The notes beneath the pieces are model-generated. The model ran no database searches. It worked only from the letters and a program-made list of their open reading frames with translations, and was not told where the DNA came from. Below, one piece after another: positions 62,605 through 64,000 of a DNA stretch of 64,000 bases (positions are counted from its first letter, which is position 1; each line of letters starts with the position of its first letter). Origin of the DNA: Marinobacter sp. SS13-12 (GTDB lineage: Bacteria > Pseudomonadota > Gammaproteobacteria > Pseudomonadales > Oleiphilaceae). The position numbers and the translations under genes are program-made. The stretch is from contig NZ_JASSUA010000001.1 in assembly GCF_030227115.1 (NCBI RefSeq), positions 2,170,001 to 2,234,000 on the forward strand. The letters are read 5' to 3'.

Positions 62605-63402
62605 GTGCGAATCTGGGCGGTAGCCAATCAAAAGGGCGGTGTGGGTAAAACCACATCTGTTGTGGCGTTGGGTGGTCTGCTGGCAGAAAGCGGTAAACGC
62701 GTGCTGGTCGTGGACCTGGATCCCCACGGGTCGCTGACCAGTTGGTTCGGGTATGATCCGGACACCATCGCTCACAGCGTTTTCGACCTGTTCCAGCACC
62801 AGGGCAAGGTGCCTGATGGCTTGCCTGCCCAGTTGATTACAGACACCAGTTGTCCGGGGCTCTCCCTGCTGCCGGCCAGTACAGCGCTTGCAACCCTTGA
62901 GCGGCGGATGGTCGGTGTTGAGGGAATGGGATTGATCATATCCCGGGCCCTGGCCCAGCTGTGGGACGATTTCGATTATGTCCTGCTGGATAATACACCC
63001 TCGCTGGGCGTACTGATGGTCAATGCCCTTGCCTCTGCACAGCACCTGATCATCCCGGTACAGACCGAGTTTCTCGCCATCAAGGGCCTGGAGCGCATGC
63101 TGCACACACTCACCATGATCATGCGCTCCCAGAAGAACCAGCTTTCCTACACCATTGTGCCAACCCTGTTTGACCGGCGCACCCAGGCGTCGGTAAAAAG
63201 CCTTAACCAGCTCAGGAAAGCCTATGCCGATTCGCTCTGGCGGTTTGCCATTCCTGTGGATACCAAATTCCGGGATGCCAGCCAGGCGGGCATAACGCCA
63301 TCATCACTGGACAAGGAGACCCACGGTGTCAGGGCCTATGTTCGGCTGTTAAACGATCTGCAGGAGATGACCGGTTCAGTGGCGGAGCGCCGGCATGCCT
63401 GA
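62605..63402 (+). CDS. parC: chemotaxis ParA-type ATPase ParC
   Basis: The 265-aa ParA/MinD-type ATPase (Walker A KGGVGKTT at 10-17, DLDPHGSLTSWF, LLDNTPSLGVLMVNAL) is the Soj-like gene found in polar chemotaxis clusters. There ParC and ParP move and hold chemoreceptor arrays at the cell pole. It is not the chromosomal ParA, because parP with a CheW domain follows with an overlap of 8 nt and motD precedes. Start is GTG at 62605, after GGAGAG. Confidence 0.9.
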   Translation: MRIWAVANQKGGVGKTTSVVALGGLLAESGKRVLVVDLDPHGSLTSWFGYDPDTIAHSVFDLFQHQGKVPDGLPAQLITDTSCPGLSLLPASTALATLERRMVGVEGMGLIISRALAQLWDDFDYVLLDNTPSLGVLMVNALASAQHLIIPVQTEFLAIKGLERMLHTLTMIMRSQKNQLSYTIVPTLFDRRTQASVKSLNQLRKAYADSLWRFAIPVDTKFRDASQAGITPSSLDKETHGVRAYVRLLNDLQEMTGSVAERRHA

Positions 63403-64000
63403 CAAGAAATTGACGCAGGTGGCGGACCCGACGTCGGCCATTGCCAGCTACCTGGATGAATTGCTGCATACGGCAACGGATACCGCCTGGCAGGATGAAC
63501 CGATACCGGAGCCGCCGAAACCGGTTGTTCGTGAGCGTGCCCGTGTGGCGCCGCGGCCAGCACCGGTTATGGCCAGGCCGGCCCCGGAAGTGGAGATTGA
63601 AAAACCGGAGCCTGTGGTACCGGCGGTGGTTAAGACGCCTGACGTTGAAAGCCCTGAGCTGAAAACTGAAAAGGCCGCCGACATTCCGTCACCACCGGCA
63701 GCGGCCCCACCTGGCCGGCCAGAGTGGTCCGACAAGCCTTTCGAGTGCCTTATTTTTTCGGTCGCAGGCCTGCAACTGGCGGTACCTCTGATCCTGCTGG
63801 GGGCCATTCACCGCATCGAGGAGCCGGTGAAGCCGATTCCCGGAAGCCCGCGTTGGTATATGGGCATGCGACCGGACCGGGACCACAACCTCCGGGTGGT
63901 GGATACGGCAGAGTGGATTATGGCAGGCCGGGCGCCGGCCAATGCCAGGGACAACTACCGGTTTGTGATCCGGCTGGATAGCAGCGAGTGGGGGCTGGCC
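63395..64000 (+). CDS. parP: CheW-domain protein ParP (truncated at window end)
   Basis: The first 202 codons are visible; the gene runs past the window edge. The N-terminal 105 residues are Pro/Val/Glu-rich and presumably disordered. The CheW-like domain starts near residue 110 (PFECLIFSVAGLQLAVPLILLGAIHRIEE). In Vibrio, ParP couples ParC to CheA arrays. The ATG at 63395 overlaps parC. Without the C-terminus it could also be a long CheW variant. Confidence 0.8.
   Translation, partial: MPDKKLTQVADPTSAIASYLDELLHTATDTAWQDEPIPEPPKPVVRERARVAPRPAPVMARPAPEVEIEKPEPVVPAVVKTPDVESPELKTEKAADIPSPPAAAPPGRPEWSDKPFECLIFSVAGLQLAVPLILLGAIHRIEEPVKPIPGSPRWYMGMRPDRDHNLRVVDTAEWIMAGRAPANARDNYRFVIRLDSSEWGLA

Overview
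This window is a contiguous piece of a moderately GC-rich gammaproteobacterial chromosome, most likely Marinobacter or a close marine relative of Pseudomonas. The inference rests on the FleQ/FleSR sigma-54 flagellar hierarchy with FlhF/FleN polarity genes, the HsbA-HsbR-HptB module inside the flagellar operon, an NhaD sodium/proton antiporter, lipid and acyl-CoA enzymes, and lexA-sulA adjacency. No phage, insertion sequence or CRISPR array is seen.

Left part (1-27 kb), housekeeping and accessory genes: purE-purK; a coiled-coil membrane protein and a lipoprotein; a Val-Asp-Val tRNA cluster; a divergent pair of high-molecular-weight FabG and FadI-type thiolase; initiator tRNA; nhaD; an amidase; a lone voltage-sensor-like membrane protein; two adjacent acyl-CoA dehydrogenase genes whose lost motifs are complementary (probably one heteromeric enzyme); tamA-tamB; a SIMPL protein; an amidoligase/peptidase C26 pair; lexA (with an SOS box)-sulA; and several uncharacterised genes.

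Right part (27-64 kb), the polar flagellum and chemotaxis locus: fliT-like, fleQ, fleS-fleR, fliEFGHIJ, hsbA-hsbR-hptB, fliK, fliLMNOPQR, flhB, flhA, flhF, fleN, fliA, cheY, cheZ, cheA, cheB, motC, motD, parC and the start of parP (cut by the window end). An oppositely oriented upp-uraA-methyltransferase block separates flhB from flhA. Five good sigma-54 (-24/-12) sites lie upstream of fleS, fliE, fliK, fliL and flhA, and a sigma-28 (FliA) site lies upstream of parC. This fits a cascade in which FleQ and sigma-54 turn on the basal body, export and fleSR genes, and FliA, encoded here, turns on late genes.

The most unusual signal is a family of about 110-nt intergenic elements (1199-1302, 12025-12133, 46507-46615, 47821-47930). 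Each is a long inverted repeat enclosing two smaller hairpins with TCCC/TCCA-type loops. The outer stems differ in sequence between copies but remain self-complementary within each copy, so structure rather than sequence seems to be kept. Two REP-like palindrome pairs are also present (4719-4806, 47957-48041).
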